From positions 27,714,001 to 27,778,000 of the forward strand of contig JAKSXM010000014.1 of NCBI GenBank assembly GCA_022575985.1: DNA of 64,000 bases. Direction: 5' to 3'. Below the pieces are notes generated by a model. It was not told the DNA's origin. It searched no databases and worked only from the letters and a program-made list of their open reading frames with translations. How positions within the stretch are numbered: position 1 is the stretch's first letter; each line of letters opens with the position of its first letter. The position numbers and the translations under genes were made by a program. This document shows positions 47,431 through 61,500 of the stretch, piece after piece. The stretch is from Anagrus nilaparvatae (Eukaryota > Arthropoda > Insecta > Hymenoptera > Mymaridae).

Positions 47431-50400
47431 AATTTGAAAATACATTAGCTGTTATTTTCACATTTCAGACAATTTTAAGCCATCTGAGCCATACTTTTGA
47501 AAAAATTTTTGTACCAATAATTTCTGCATCTCCATGGGCCCTGGTAGCAGGTAATCAAAATATATGGTTAAAATTTAAAAATACATTAGCTGTTATTTTC
47601 ACATTTCAGACAATTTTAAGCCATCTGAGCCATACTTTTGAAAAAATTTTTGTACCATTAATTTCTCCATCTCCATGGGCCCTGGCTGTAGGTAATCAAA
47701 ATATATGGGTAAAATTTGAAAATACATTAGCTGTTATTTTCACATTTCAGACAATTTTAAGCCATCTGAGCCATACTTTTGAAAAAATTTTCGTACCATT
47801 AATTTCTCCATCTACATGGGCCCTGGCTGTAGGTAATCAAAATATATGGGTAAAATTTGAAAATACATTAGCTGTTATTTTTACATTTCAGACAATTTTA
47901 AGCCATCTGAGCCATACTTTTGAAAAAATTTTTGTACCAGTAATTTCTAAATCTCCATGGGCCCTGGCTGTACTTAATCAAAATATATGGGTAAAATTTG
48001 AAAATACATTAGCTGTTATTTTTACATTTCAGACAATTTTAAGCCATCTGAGCCATACTTTTGTAAAAATTTTTGTACCAGTAATTTCTAAATCTCCATG
48101 GAACCTGGCTGTAGTTAATCAAAATATATGGGTAAAATTTGAAAATACATTAGCTGTTATTTTCACATTTCAGACAATGTTAAGCCATCTGAAACATACT
48201 TTTGGAAAAATTTTTGTACCATTAATTTCTCCATCTCCATGGGCCCTGGCTGTAGGTAATCAAAATATATAGGTAAAATTTGAAAATACATTAGCTGTTA
48301 TTTTCACATTTCAGACAATTTTAAGCCATCTGAGCCATACTTTTGAAAAAATTTTTGTACCATTAATTTTTCCATCTCCATGGGCCCTGGCTGTAGGTAA
48401 TCAAAATATATGGGTAAAATTTTAAAATACATTAGCTGTTATTTTCACATTTCAGACAATTTTAAGCCATCTGAGCCATACTTTTGGAAAAATATTTGTA
48501 CCATTAATTTCTCCATCTCCATGGGCCCTGGCTGTAGGTAATCAAAATATATGGGTAAAATTTGAAAATACATTAGCTGTTATTTTTACATTTCAGACAA
48601 TTTTAAGCCATCTGAGCCATACTTTTGAAAAAATTTTTGTACCAGTAATTTCTAAATCTCCATGGGCCCTGGCTGTACTTAATCAAAATATATGGGTAAA
48701 ATTTGAAAATACATTAGCTGTTATTTTCACATTTCAGAAAATTTTAAGCCATCTGAGCCATACTTTTGAAAAAATTTTTGTAGCATTAATTTTTCCATCT
48801 CCATGGGCCCTGGCTGTAGTTCATCAAAATATAAGGTTAAAATTTGAATATACATAAGCTGTTATTTTCACATTTCAGACAATTTTAAGCCATCTGAGCC
48901 ATACTTTTGGAAAATTTTTTGTACCAATAATTTCTGCATCTCCATGGGCCCTGGCTACAGGTAATCAAAATATATGGTTAAAATTTAAAAATACATTAGC
49001 TGTTATTTTCACATTTCAGACAATTTTAAGCCATCTGAGCCATACTTTTGAAAAAATTTTTGTACCAATAATTTCTCCATCTCCATGGGCCCTGGCTGCA
49101 GGTAATCAAAATATATGGTTAAAATTTAAAAATACATTAGCTGTTATTTTCACATTTCAGACAATATTAAGCCATCTAAGCCATACTTTTGTAAAAATTT
49201 TTGTACCACTAATTTCTAAATCTCCATGGGTCCTGGCTGTAGTTAATCAAAATATATGGTTAAAATTTGAAAATACATTAGCTGTTATTTTCACATTTCA
49301 GACAATTTTAAGCCATCTGAGCCATACTTTTAAAAAAATTTTTGTAGCATTAATTTTTCCATCTCCATGGGCCCTGGCTGTAGTTGATCAAAATATAAGG
49401 TTAAAATTTGAAAATACATTAGTTGTTATTTTCACATTTCAGACAATTTTAAGCCATCTGAGCCATACTTTTGGAAAATTTTTTGTACCATCATTTTCTC
49501 CATCTCCATGGTCCTTGGCTGTAGGTAATCAAAATATATGGGTAAAATTTGAAAATACATTAGCTGTTATTTTTACATTTGAGACAATTTTAAGCCATCT
49601 GAGCCATACTTTTGAAAAAATTTTTGTACAATTAATTTCTCAATCTCCATGGGCCCTGGCTGTAGGTAATCAAAAAATATGGGTAAAATTTGAAAATACA
49701 TTAGCTGTTAATTTCACATTTCAGACAATTTTAAGCTATCTGAGCCATACTTTTGAAAAAATTTTTGTACCATTACTTTCTCCATCTCCATGGGCCCTGG
49801 CTGTACTTAATCAAAATATATGGGTAAAATTTGAAAATACATTAGCTGTTATTTTCACATTTCAGACAATTTTAAGCCATCTGAGCCATACTTTTGAAAA
49901 AATTTTTGTACCAGTAATTTCTAAATCTCCATGGGCCCTGGCTGTACTTAATCAAAATATATGGGTAAAATTTGAAAATACATTAGCTGTTATTTTCACA
50001 TTTCAGACAATTTTAAGCCATCTGAGCCATACTTTTGAAAAAATTTTTGTACCAATAATTTCTGCATCTCCATGGGCCCTGGCTGCAGGTAATCAAAATA
50101 TATGGTTAAAATTTAAAAATACATTAGCTGTTATTTTCACATTTCAGACAATTTTAAGCCATCTGAGCCATACTTTTGAAAAAATTTTTGTACCAGTAAT
50201 TTCTAAATCTCCATGGGCCCTGGCTGTAGGTAATCAAAATATATGGGTAAAATTTGAAAATACATTAGCTGTTATTTTCACATTTCAGACAATTTTAAGC
50301 CATCTGAGCCATACTTTTGAAAAAATTTTCGTACCATTAATTTCTCCATCTACATGGGCCCTGGCTGTAGGTAATCAAAATATATGGGTAAAATTTGAAA

Positions 50401-52929
50401 ATACATTAGCTGTTATTTTTACATTTCAGACAATTTTAAGCCATCTGAGCCATACTTTTGTAAAAATTTTTGTACCAGTAATTTCTAAATCTCCATGGGC
50501 CCTGGCTGTAGTTAATCAAAATATATGGGTAAAATTTGAAAATACATTAGCTGTTATTTTCACATTTCAGACAATGTTAAGACATCTGAAACATACTTTT
50601 GGAAAAATTTTTGTACCATTAATTTCTCCATCTCCATGGGCCCTGGCTGTAGGTAATCAAAATATATAGGTAAAATTTGAAAATACATTAGCTGTTATTT
50701 TCACATTTCAGACAATTTTAAGCCATCTGAGCCATACTTTTGAAAAAATTTTTGTACCATTAATTTTTCCATCTCCATGGGCCCTGGCTGTAGGTAATCA
50801 AAATATATGGGTAAAATTTTAAAATACATTAGCTGTTATTTTCACATTTCAGACAATTTTAAGCCATCTGAGCCATACTTTTGGAAAAATATTTGTACCA
50901 TTAATTTCTCCATCTCCATGGGCCCTGGCTGTAGGTAATCAAAATATATGGGTAAAATTTGAAAATACATTAGCTGTTATTTTTACATTTCAGACAATTT
51001 TAAGCCATCTGAGCCATACTTTTGAAAAAATTTTTGTACCAGTAATTTCTAAATCTCCATGGGCCCTGGCTGTACTTAATCAAAATATATGGGTAAAATT
51101 TGAAAATACATTAGCTGTTATTTTCACATTTCAGAAAATTTTAAGCCATCTGAGCCATACTTTTGAAAAAATTTTTGTAGCATTAATTTTTCCATCTCCA
51201 TGGGCCCTGGCTGTAGTTGATCAAAATATAAGGTTAAAATTTGAATATACATAAGCTGTTATTTTCACATTTCAGACAATTTTAAGCCATCTGAGCCATA
51301 CTTTTGGAAAATTTTTTGTACCAATAATTTCTGCATCTCCATGGGCCCTGGCTACAGGTAATCAAAATATATGGTTAAAATTTAAAAATACATTAGCTGT
51401 TATTTTCACATTTCAGACAATTTTAAGCCATCTGAGCCATACTTTTGAAAAAATTTTTGTACCAATAATTTCTCCATCTCCATGGGCCCTGGCTGCAGGT
51501 AATCAAAATATATGGTTAAAATTTAAAAATACATTAGCTGTTATTTTCACATTTCAGACAATATTAAGCCATCTAAGCCATACTTTTGTAAAAATTTTTG
51601 TACCACTAATTTCTAAATCTCCATGGGTCCTGGCTGTAGTTAATCAAAATATATGGTTAAAATTTGAAAATACATTAGCTGTTATTTTCACATTTCAGAC
51701 AATTTTAAGCCATCTGAGCCATACTTTTAAAAAAATTTTTGTAGCATTAATTTTTCCATCTCCATGGGCCCTGGCTGTAGTTGATCAAAATATAAGGTTA
51801 AAATTTGAAAATACATTAGTTGTTATTTTCACATTTCAGACAATTTTAAGCCATCTGAGCCATACTTTTGGAAAATTTTTTGTACCATCAATTTCTCCAT
51901 CTCCATGGTCCTTGGCTGTAGGTAATCAAAATATATGGGTAAAATTTGAAAATACATTAGCTGTTATTTTTACATTTGAGACAATTTTAAGCCATCTGAG
52001 CCATACTTTTGAAAAAATTTTTGTACAATTAATTTCTCAATCTCCATGGGCCCTGGCTGTAGGTAATCAAAAAATATGGGTAAAATTTGAAAATACATTA
52101 GCTGTTAATTTCACATTTCAGACAATTTTAAGCCATCTGAGCCATACTTTTGAAAAAATTTTTGTACCATTAATTTCTCCATCTCCATGGGCCCTGGCTG
52201 TACTTAATCAAAATATATGGGTAAAATTTGAAAATACATTAGCTGTTATTTTCACATTTCAGACAATTTTAAGCCATCTGAGCCATACTGTTGAAAAAAT
52301 TTTTGTACCAGTAATTTCTAAATCTCCATGGGCCCTGGCTGTACTTAATCAAAATATATGGGTAAAATTTGAAAATACATTAGCTGTTATTTTCACATTT
52401 CAGACAATTTTAAGCCATCTGAGCCATACTTTTGAAAAAATTTTTGTACCAATAATTTCTGCATCTCCATGGGCCCTGGCTGCAGGTAATCAAAATATAT
52501 GGTTAAAATTTAAAAATACATTAGCTGTTATTTTCACATTTCAGACAATTTAAAGCCATCTGAGCCATACTTTTGAAAAAATTTTTGTACCAATAATTTC
52601 TCGATCTCCATGGGCCCTGGCTGCAGGTAATCAAAATATATGGTTAAAATTTAAAAATACATTAGCTGTTATTTTCACATTTCAGACAATATTAAGCCAT
52701 CTGAGCCATACTTTTGTAAAAATTTTTGTACCAGTAATTTCTAAATCTCCATGGGCCCTGGCTGTAGTTAATCAAAATATATGGGTAAAATTTGAAAATA
52801 CATTAGCTGTTATTTTCACATTTCAGACAATTTTAAGCCATCTGAAACATACTTTTGAAAAAATTTTTGTACCATTAATTTTTCCATCTCCATGGGCCCT
52901 GGCTGTAGTTGATCAAAATATAAGGTTAT
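47431..52929. repeat. satellite I higher-order repeat, 5499 bp, copy 1
   Basis: A block of 39 monomers that recurs immediately downstream at exactly +5499. Shared rare variants fix the match: CTGGTAGCAGG at 47541 and 53040, CATGGAACCTGG near 48098 and 53597, GTAGTTCATC near 48817 and 54316. Within the block a 17-monomer (2397-bp) repeat is also seen (49515 against 51912). Confidence 0.85.
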
Positions 52930-55900
52930 AATTTGAAAATACATTAGCTGTTATTTTCACATTTCAGACAATTTTAAGCCATCTGAGCCATACTTTTGAA
53001 AAAATTTTTGTACCAATAATTTCTGCATCTCCATGGGCCCTGGTAGCAGGTAATCAAAATATATGGTTAAAATTTAAAAATACATTAGCTGTTATTTTCA
53101 CATTTCAGACAATTTTAAGCCATCTGAGCCATACTTTTGAAAAAATTTTTGTACCATTAATTTCTCCATCTCCATGGGCCCTGGCTGTAGGTAATCAAAA
53201 TATATGGGTAAAATTTGAAAATACATTAGCTGTTATTTTCACATTTCAGACAATTTTAAGCCATCTGAGCCATACTTTTGAAAAAATTTTCGTACCATTA
53301 ATTTCTCCATCTACATGGGCCCTGGCTGTAGGTAATCAAAATATATGGGTAAAATTTGAAAATACATTAGCTGTTATTTTTACATTTCAGACAATTTTAA
53401 GCCATCTGAGCCATACTTTTGAAAAAATTTTTGTACCAGTAATTTCTAAATCTCCATGGGCCCTGGCTGTACTTAATCAAAATATATGGGTAAAATTTGA
53501 AAATACATTAGCTGTTATTTTTACATTTCAGACAATTTTAAGCCATCTGAGCCATACTTTTGTAAAAATTTTTGTACCAGTAATTTCTAAATCTCCATGG
53601 AACCTGGCTGTAGTTAATCAAAATATATGGGTAAAATTTGAAAATACATTAGCTGTTATTTTCACATTTCAGACAATGTTAAGCCATCTGAAACATACTT
53701 TTGGAAAAATTTTTGTACCATTAATTTCTCCATCTCCATGGGCCCTGGCTGTAGGTAATCAAAATATATAGGTAAAATTTGAAAATACATTAGCTGTTAT
53801 TTTCACATTTCAGACAATTTTAAGCCATCTGAGCCATACTTTTGAAAAAATTTTTGTACCATTAATTTTTCCATCTCCATGGGCCCTGGCTGTAGGTAAT
53901 CAAAATATATGGGTAAAATTTTAAAATACATTAGCTGTTATTTTCACATTTCAGACAATTTTAAGCCATCTGAGCCATACTTTTGGAAAAATATTTGTAC
54001 CATTAATTTCTCCATCTCCATGGGCCCTGGCTGTAGGTAATCAAAATATATGGGTAAAATTTGAAAATACATTAGCTGTTATTTTTACATTTCAGACAAT
54101 TTTAAGCCATCTGAGCCATACTTTTGAAAAAATTTTTGTACCAGTAATTTCTAAATCTCCATGGGCCCTGGCTGTACTTAATCAAAATATATGGGTAAAA
54201 TTTGAAAATACATTAGCTGTTATTTTCACATTTCAGAAAATTTTAAGCCATCTGAGCCATACTTTTGAAAAAATTTTTGTAGCATTAATTTTTCCATCTC
54301 CATGGGCCCTGGCTGTAGTTCATCAAAATATAAGGTTAAAATTTGAATATACATAAGCTGTTATTTTCACATTTCAGACAATTTTAAGCCATCTGAGCCA
54401 TACTTTTGGAAAATTTTTTGTACCAATAATTTCTGCATCTCCATGGGCCCTGGCTACAGGTAATCAAAATATATGGTTAAAATTTAAAAATACATTAGCT
54501 GTTATTTTCACATTTCAGACAATTTTAAGCCATCTGAGCCATACTTTTGAAAAAATTTTTGTACCAATAATTTCTCCATCTCCATGGGCCCTGGCTGCAG
54601 GTAATCAAAATATATGGTTAAAATTTAAAAATACATTAGCTGTTATTTTCACATTTCAGACAATATTAAGCCATCTAAGCCATACTTTTGTAAAAATTTT
54701 TGTACCACTAATTTCTAAATCTCCATGGGTCCTGGCTGTAGTTAATCAAAATATATGGTTAAAATTTGAAAATACATTAGCTGTTATTTTCACATTTCAG
54801 ACAATTTTAAGCCATCTGAGCCATACTTTTAAAAAAATTTTTGTAGCATTAATTTTTCCATCTCCATGGGCCCTGGCTGTAGTTGATCAAAATATAAGGT
54901 TAAAATTTGAAAATACATTAGTTGTTATTTTCACATTTCAGACAATTTTAAGCCATCTGAGCCATACTTTTGGAAAATTTTTTGTACCATCATTTTCTCC
55001 ATCTCCATGGTCCTTGGCTGTAGGTAATCAAAATATATGGGTAAAATTTGAAAATACATTAGCTGTTATTTTTACATTTGAGACAATTTTAAGCCATCTG
55101 AGCCATACTTTTGAAAAAATTTTTGTACAATTAATTTCTCAATCTCCATGGGCCCTGGCTGTAGGTAATCAAAAAATATGGGTAAAATTTGAAAATACAT
55201 TAGCTGTTAATTTCACATTTCAGACAATTTTAAGCTATCTGAGCCATACTTTTGAAAAAATTTTTGTACCATTACTTTCTCCATCTCCATGGGCCCTGGC
55301 TGTACTTAATCAAAATATATGGGTAAAATTTGAAAATACATTAGCTGTTATTTTCACATTTCAGACAATTTTAAGCCATCTGAGCCATACTTTTGAAAAA
55401 ATTTTTGTACCAGTAATTTCTAAATCTCCATGGGCCCTGGCTGTACTTAATCAAAATATATGGGTAAAATTTGAAAATACATTAGCTGTTATTTTCACAT
55501 TTCAGACAATTTTAAGCCATCTGAGCCATACTTTTGAAAAAATTTTTGTACCAATAATTTCTGCATCTCCATGGGCCCTGGCTGCAGGTAATCAAAATAT
55601 ATGGTTAAAATTTAAAAATACATTAGCTGTTATTTTCACATTTCAGACAATTTTAAGCCATCTGAGCCATACTTTTGAAAAAATTTTTGTACCAGTAATT
55701 TCTAAATCTCCATGGGCCCTGGCTGTAGGTAATCAAAATATATGGGTAAAATTTGAAAATACATTAGCTGTTATTTTCACATTTCAGACAATTTTAAGCC
55801 ATCTGAGCCATACTTTTGAAAAAATTTTCGTACCATTAATTTCTCCATCTACATGGGCCCTGGCTGTAGGTAATCAAAATATATGGGTAAAATTTGAAAA

Positions 55901-58428
55901 TACATTAGCTGTTATTTTTACATTTCAGACAATTTTAAGCCATCTGAGCCATACTTTTGTAAAAATTTTTGTACCAGTAATTTCTAAATCTCCATGGGCC
56001 CTGGCTGTAGTTAATCAAAATATATGGGTAAAATTTGAAAATACATTAGCTGTTATTTTCACATTTCAGACAATGTTAAGACATCTGAAACATACTTTTG
56101 GAAAAATTTTTGTACCATTAATTTCTCCATCTCCATGGGCCCTGGCTGTAGGTAATCAAAATATATAGGTAAAATTTGAAAATACATTAGCTGTTATTTT
56201 CACATTTCAGACAATTTTAAGCCATCTGAGCCATACTTTTGAAAAAATTTTTGTACCATTAATTTTTCCATCTCCATGGGCCCTGGCTGTAGGTAATCAA
56301 AATATATGGGTAAAATTTTAAAATACATTAGCTGTTATTTTCACATTTCAGACAATTTTAAGCCATCTGAGCCATACTTTTGGAAAAATATTTGTACCAT
56401 TAATTTCTCCATCTCCATGGGCCCTGGCTGTAGGTAATCAAAATATATGGGTAAAATTTGAAAATACATTAGCTGTTATTTTTACATTTCAGACAATTTT
56501 AAGCCATCTGAGCCATACTTTTGAAAAAATTTTTGTACCAGTAATTTCTAAATCTCCATGGGCCCTGGCTGTACTTAATCAAAATATATGGGTAAAATTT
56601 GAAAATACATTAGCTGTTATTTTCACATTTCAGAAAATTTTAAGCCATCTGAGCCATACTTTTGAAAAAATTTTTGTAGCATTAATTTTTCCATCTCCAT
56701 GGGCCCTGGCTGTAGTTGATCAAAATATAAGGTTAAAATTTGAATATACATAAGCTGTTATTTTCACATTTCAGACAATTTTAAGCCATCTGAGCCATAC
56801 TTTTGGAAAATTTTTTGTACCAATAATTTCTGCATCTCCATGGGCCCTGGCTACAGGTAATCAAAATATATGGTTAAAATTTAAAAATACATTAGCTGTT
56901 ATTTTCACATTTCAGACAATTTTAAGCCATCTGAGCCATACTTTTGAAAAAATTTTTGTACCAATAATTTCTCCATCTCCATGGGCCCTGGCTGCAGGTA
57001 ATCAAAATATATGGTTAAAATTTAAAAATACATTAGCTGTTATTTTCACATTTCAGACAATATTAAGCCATCTAAGCCATACTTTTGTAAAAATTTTTGT
57101 ACCACTAATTTCTAAATCTCCATGGGTCCTGGCTGTAGTTAATCAAAATATATGGTTAAAATTTGAAAATACATTAGCTGTTATTTTCACATTTCAGACA
57201 ATTTTAAGCCATCTGAGCCATACTTTTAAAAAAATTTTTGTAGCATTAATTTTTCCATCTCCATGGGCCCTGGCTGTAGTTGATCAAAATATAAGGTTAA
57301 AATTTGAAAATACATTAGTTGTTATTTTCACATTTCAGACAATTTTAAGCCATCTGAGCCATACTTTTGGAAAATTTTTTGTACCATCAATTTCTCCATC
57401 TCCATGGTCCTTGGCTGTAGGTAATCAAAATATATGGGTAAAATTTGAAAATACATTAGCTGTTATTTTTACATTTGAGACAATTTTAAGCCATCTGAGC
57501 CATACTTTTGAAAAAATTTTTGTACAATTAATTTCTCAATCTCCATGGGCCCTGGCTGTAGGTAATCAAAAAATATGGGTAAAATTTGAAAATACATTAG
57601 CTGTTAATTTCACATTTCAGACAATTTTAAGCCATCTGAGCCATACTTTTGAAAAAATTTTTGTACCATTAATTTCTCCATCTCCATGGGCCCTGGCTGT
57701 ACTTAATCAAAATATATGGGTAAAATTTGAAAATACATTAGCTGTTATTTTCACATTTCAGACAATTTTAAGCCATCTGAGCCATACTGTTGAAAAAATT
57801 TTTGTACCAGTAATTTCTAAATCTCCATGGGCCCTGGCTGTACTTAATCAAAATATATGGGTAAAATTTGAAAATACATTAGCTGTTATTTTCACATTTC
57901 AGACAATTTTAAGCCATCTGAGCCATACTTTTGAAAAAATTTTTGTACCAATAATTTCTGCATCTCCATGGGCCCTGGCTGCAGGTAATCAAAATATATG
58001 GTTAAAATTTAAAAATACATTAGCTGTTATTTTCACATTTCAGACAATTTAAAGCCATCTGAGCCATACTTTTGAAAAAATTTTTGTACCAATAATTTCT
58101 CGATCTCCATGGGCCCTGGCTGCAGGTAATCAAAATATATGGTTAAAATTTAAAAATACATTAGCTGTTATTTTCACATTTCAGACAATATTAAGCCATC
58201 TGAGCCATACTTTTGTAAAAATTTTTGTACCAGTAATTTCTAAATCTCCATGGGCCCTGGCTGTAGTTAATCAAAATATATGGGTAAAATTTGAAAATAC
58301 ATTAGCTGTTATTTTCACATTTCAGACAATTTTAAGCCATCTGAAACATACTTTTGAAAAAATTTTTGTACCATTAATTTTTCCATCTCCATGGGCCCTG
58401 GCTGTAGTTGATCAAAATATAAGGTTAT
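52930..58428. repeat. satellite I higher-order repeat, 5499 bp, copy 2
   Basis: Tandem copy of the preceding block. The 384-codon frames at 49515 and 55014 translate identically, as do the 213-codon frames at 51912 and 57411. The two blocks are therefore almost or fully identical where compared. The satellite ends about 80 bases after this copy. Confidence 0.85.
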
Positions 58429-58508
58429 AATTTGAAAATACATTAGCTGTTATTTTCACATTTCAGACAATTTTAAGCCATCTGAGCCATACTTTTGAAA
58501 AAATTTTG

Positions 58509-61500
58509 AAAAAATTCTGAGAAATAAAAAAACAAGATATAAAAATTTAAATAGGTATCAAAAATATTGTATTTTTAGAATCTTTGGATCTACTTGCATG
58601 AAACCATTTGAATTGGTTAAAATTTTTATAAACCAAGTTTACTTATAATAGAAAAATATATAAAATAGAGAAAAACTTAAACAAATACAGTCCAAAAGGC
58701 CTGAGAAATAAAAAAACATAATATAAAAAATTTAAATAGGTATCAAAATTATTGTATTTTTATAAACGTTGGATCCACTTGCGAGAAACCATTTGAATAG
58801 GTTAAAATTTTTATAAAACAAGTTTACTTATAATGAAAAAATATGTAAAATAGAAAAAAACCTAAACAAATACAGTCAAAAAGGCCTGAGAAATAAAAAA
58901 ACAAGATATAAAAAATTTAATTAGGTATCAAAATTATTGTATTTTTATAAACGTTGGATCTACTTGCATAAAACCATTTGAATTGGTTAAAATTTTTATA
59001 AACCAATTTTACTAATAATGAGAGAATATTCTACGTAGAGAAAAACTTAAACAAATACGGCCCTTCAGGCCAGTGTAATTAAAAAACAAGATATAAATAA
59101 ATTAAATAAGTATTAAAATTATTGTAAAGTTAGAAAAGGTGGATCCACTTTCATGAAACCATTTGAATAGGTTAAAATTTTTATAAAACAAGTTTACTTA
59201 TAATGAAAAAATATGTAAAATAGAGAAAAACCTTAACAAATACAGTCCAAAAAGCCTGAGAAATAAAAAAACAAGATATAAAAATTTAAATAGGTATCAA
59301 AAATATTGTATTTTTAGAATCTTCGGATCTACTTGCATGAAACCATTTGAATTGGTTAAAATTTTTATAAACCAAGTTTACTAATAATAAGAGAATATTC
59401 TACGTAGAGGAAAACTAAAACAAATACGGCCCTTCAGGCCAGCGTAATTAAAAAACAAGATATAAATAAATTAAATAAGTATTAAAATTATTGTATATTT
59501 AGAAAAGGTGGATCCACTTTCATGAAACCATTTGAATAGGTTAAAATTTTTATAAAACAAGTTTACTTATAATGAAAAAATATGTAAAATAGAGAAAAAC
59601 CTTAACAAATACAGTCCAAAAGGCCTGAGAAATAAAAAAACAAGATACAAAAATATAAAAAGGTATCAAAAATATTGTATTTTTAGAATCTTTGGATCTA
59701 CTTGCTTGAAACCATTTGAATTGGTTAAAATTCTTATAAACCAAGTTTACTTATAATAGAAGAATATGTAAAATAGAGAAAAACTTAAACAAATACAGTC
59801 CAAAAGGCCTGAGAAATAAAAAAACATAATATAAAAAATTTAAATAGGTATCAAAATTATTGTATTTTTATAAACGTTGGATACACTTGCATGAAACCAT
59901 TTGAATAGGTTAAAATTTTTATAAAACAAGTTTACTTATAATGAAAAAATATGTAAAATAGAGAAAAACCTAAACAAATACAGTCAAAAAGGCCTGAGAA
60001 ATAAAAAAACAAGATATAAAAAATTTAATTAGGTATCAAAATTATTGTATTTTTATAAACGTTGGATCTACTTGCATAAAACCATTTGAATTGGTTAAAA
60101 TTTTTATAAACCAATTTTACTAATAATGAGAGAATATTCTACGTAGAGAAAAACTTAAACAAATACGGCCCTTCAGGCCAGCGTAATTAAAAAACAAGAT
60201 ATAAATAAATTAAATAAGTATCAAAATTATTGTATATTTAGAAAAGGTGGATCCACTTTCACGAAACCATTTGAATAGGTTAAAATTTTTATAAAACAAG
60301 TTTACTTATAATGAAAAAATATGTAAAAAAGAGAAAAACCTTAACAAATACAGTCCAAAAGGCCTGAGAAATAAAAAAACAAGATATATAAATTTAAATA
60401 GGTATCAAAAATATTGTATTTTTAGAATCATTGGATCTACTTGCTTGAAACCATTTGAATTGTTTAAAATTTTTATAAACCAAGTTTACTTATAATGAAA
60501 AAATATGTAAAATAGAGAAAAACCTTAACAAATACAGTCCAAAAGGCCTGAGAAATAAAAAAACAAGATATAAAAATTTAAATAGGTATCAAAAATATTG
60601 TATTTTTAGAATCTTTGGATCTACTTGCATGAAACCATTTGAATTGGTTAAAATTTTTATAAACCAAATTTACTTATAATAAGAGAATATTCTACGTAGA
60701 GGAAAACTAAAACAAATACGGCCCTTCAGGCCAGCGTAATTAAAAAACAAGATATAAATAAATTAAATAAGTATCAAAATTATTGTATATTTAGAAAAGG
60801 TGGATCCACTTTCACGAAACCATTTGAATAGGTTAAAATTTTTATAAAACAAGTTTACTTATAATGAAAAAATATGTAAAATAGAGAAAAACCTTAACAA
60901 ATACAGTCCAAAAGGCCTGAGAAATAAAAAAACAAGATATATAAATTTAAATAGGTATCAAAAATATTGTATTTTTAGAATCTTTGGATCTACTTGCATG
61001 AAACCATTTGAATTGGTTAAAATTTTTATAAACCAACTTTACTAATAATAAGAGAATATTTTACGTAGAGGAAAACTAAAACAAATACGGCCCTTCAGGC
61101 CAGCGTAATTAAAAAACAAGATATAAATAAATTAAATAAGTATAAAAATTATTGTATATTTAGAAAAGGTGGATCCACTTTCATAAAACCATTTGAATAG
61201 GTTAAAATTTTTATAAAACAAGTTTACTTATAATGAAAAAATATGTAAAATAGAGAAAAACTTGAACAAATACAGTCCAAAAGGCCTGAGAAATAAAAAA
61301 ACATAATATAAAAAATTTAAATAGGTATCAAAATTATTGTATTTTTATAAACGTTGGATCCACTTGCATGAAACCATTTAAATAGGTTAAAATTTTTATA
61401 AAACAAGTTTACTTATAATGAAAAAATATGTAAAATAGAGAAAAACCTTAACAAATACAGTCCAAAAGGCCTGAGAAATAAAAAAACAAGATATAAAAAT

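Larger units (their letters stand above)
40392..58508. repeat. satellite I: 141-bp monomer array (~128 copies, 18.1 kb)
   Basis: Every 141 bases the sequence returns to CCATGGGCCCTGGCTGTA, then AATCAAAATATATGGGTAAA, then ACATTAGCTGTTATTTTCAC, AGCCATCTGAGCCATACTTT and a GTACCATTAATTTCTCCATC block. Since 141 equals 47 codons, long plus-strand frames run through it (for example 47112-48272, 49515-50669, 55014-56168; up to 386 codons). Variants at the same sites mostly change the amino acid (GTAGGTAAT, GTAGTTGAT, GTACTTAAT, GCAGGTAAT). Other units carry stops (TATAGG, TTTTAAAAT) or a one-base deletion (GTTATTTTACATTTC). I see no promoter or splice signal tied to the frames. I read this as non-coding satellite DNA. 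Higher-order repeats of 6, 17 and 39 monomers are visible. The array starts inside the mirrored element on its left. Confidence 0.95.

Noticed and set aside
42179..58052. Long plus-strand open frames (up to 386 codons) as genes for a repeat protein
   Set aside because: They are phases of the 141-bp satellite. Variants are mostly amino-acid-changing, other units carry stops or one-base deletions, and no gene signals accompany them.
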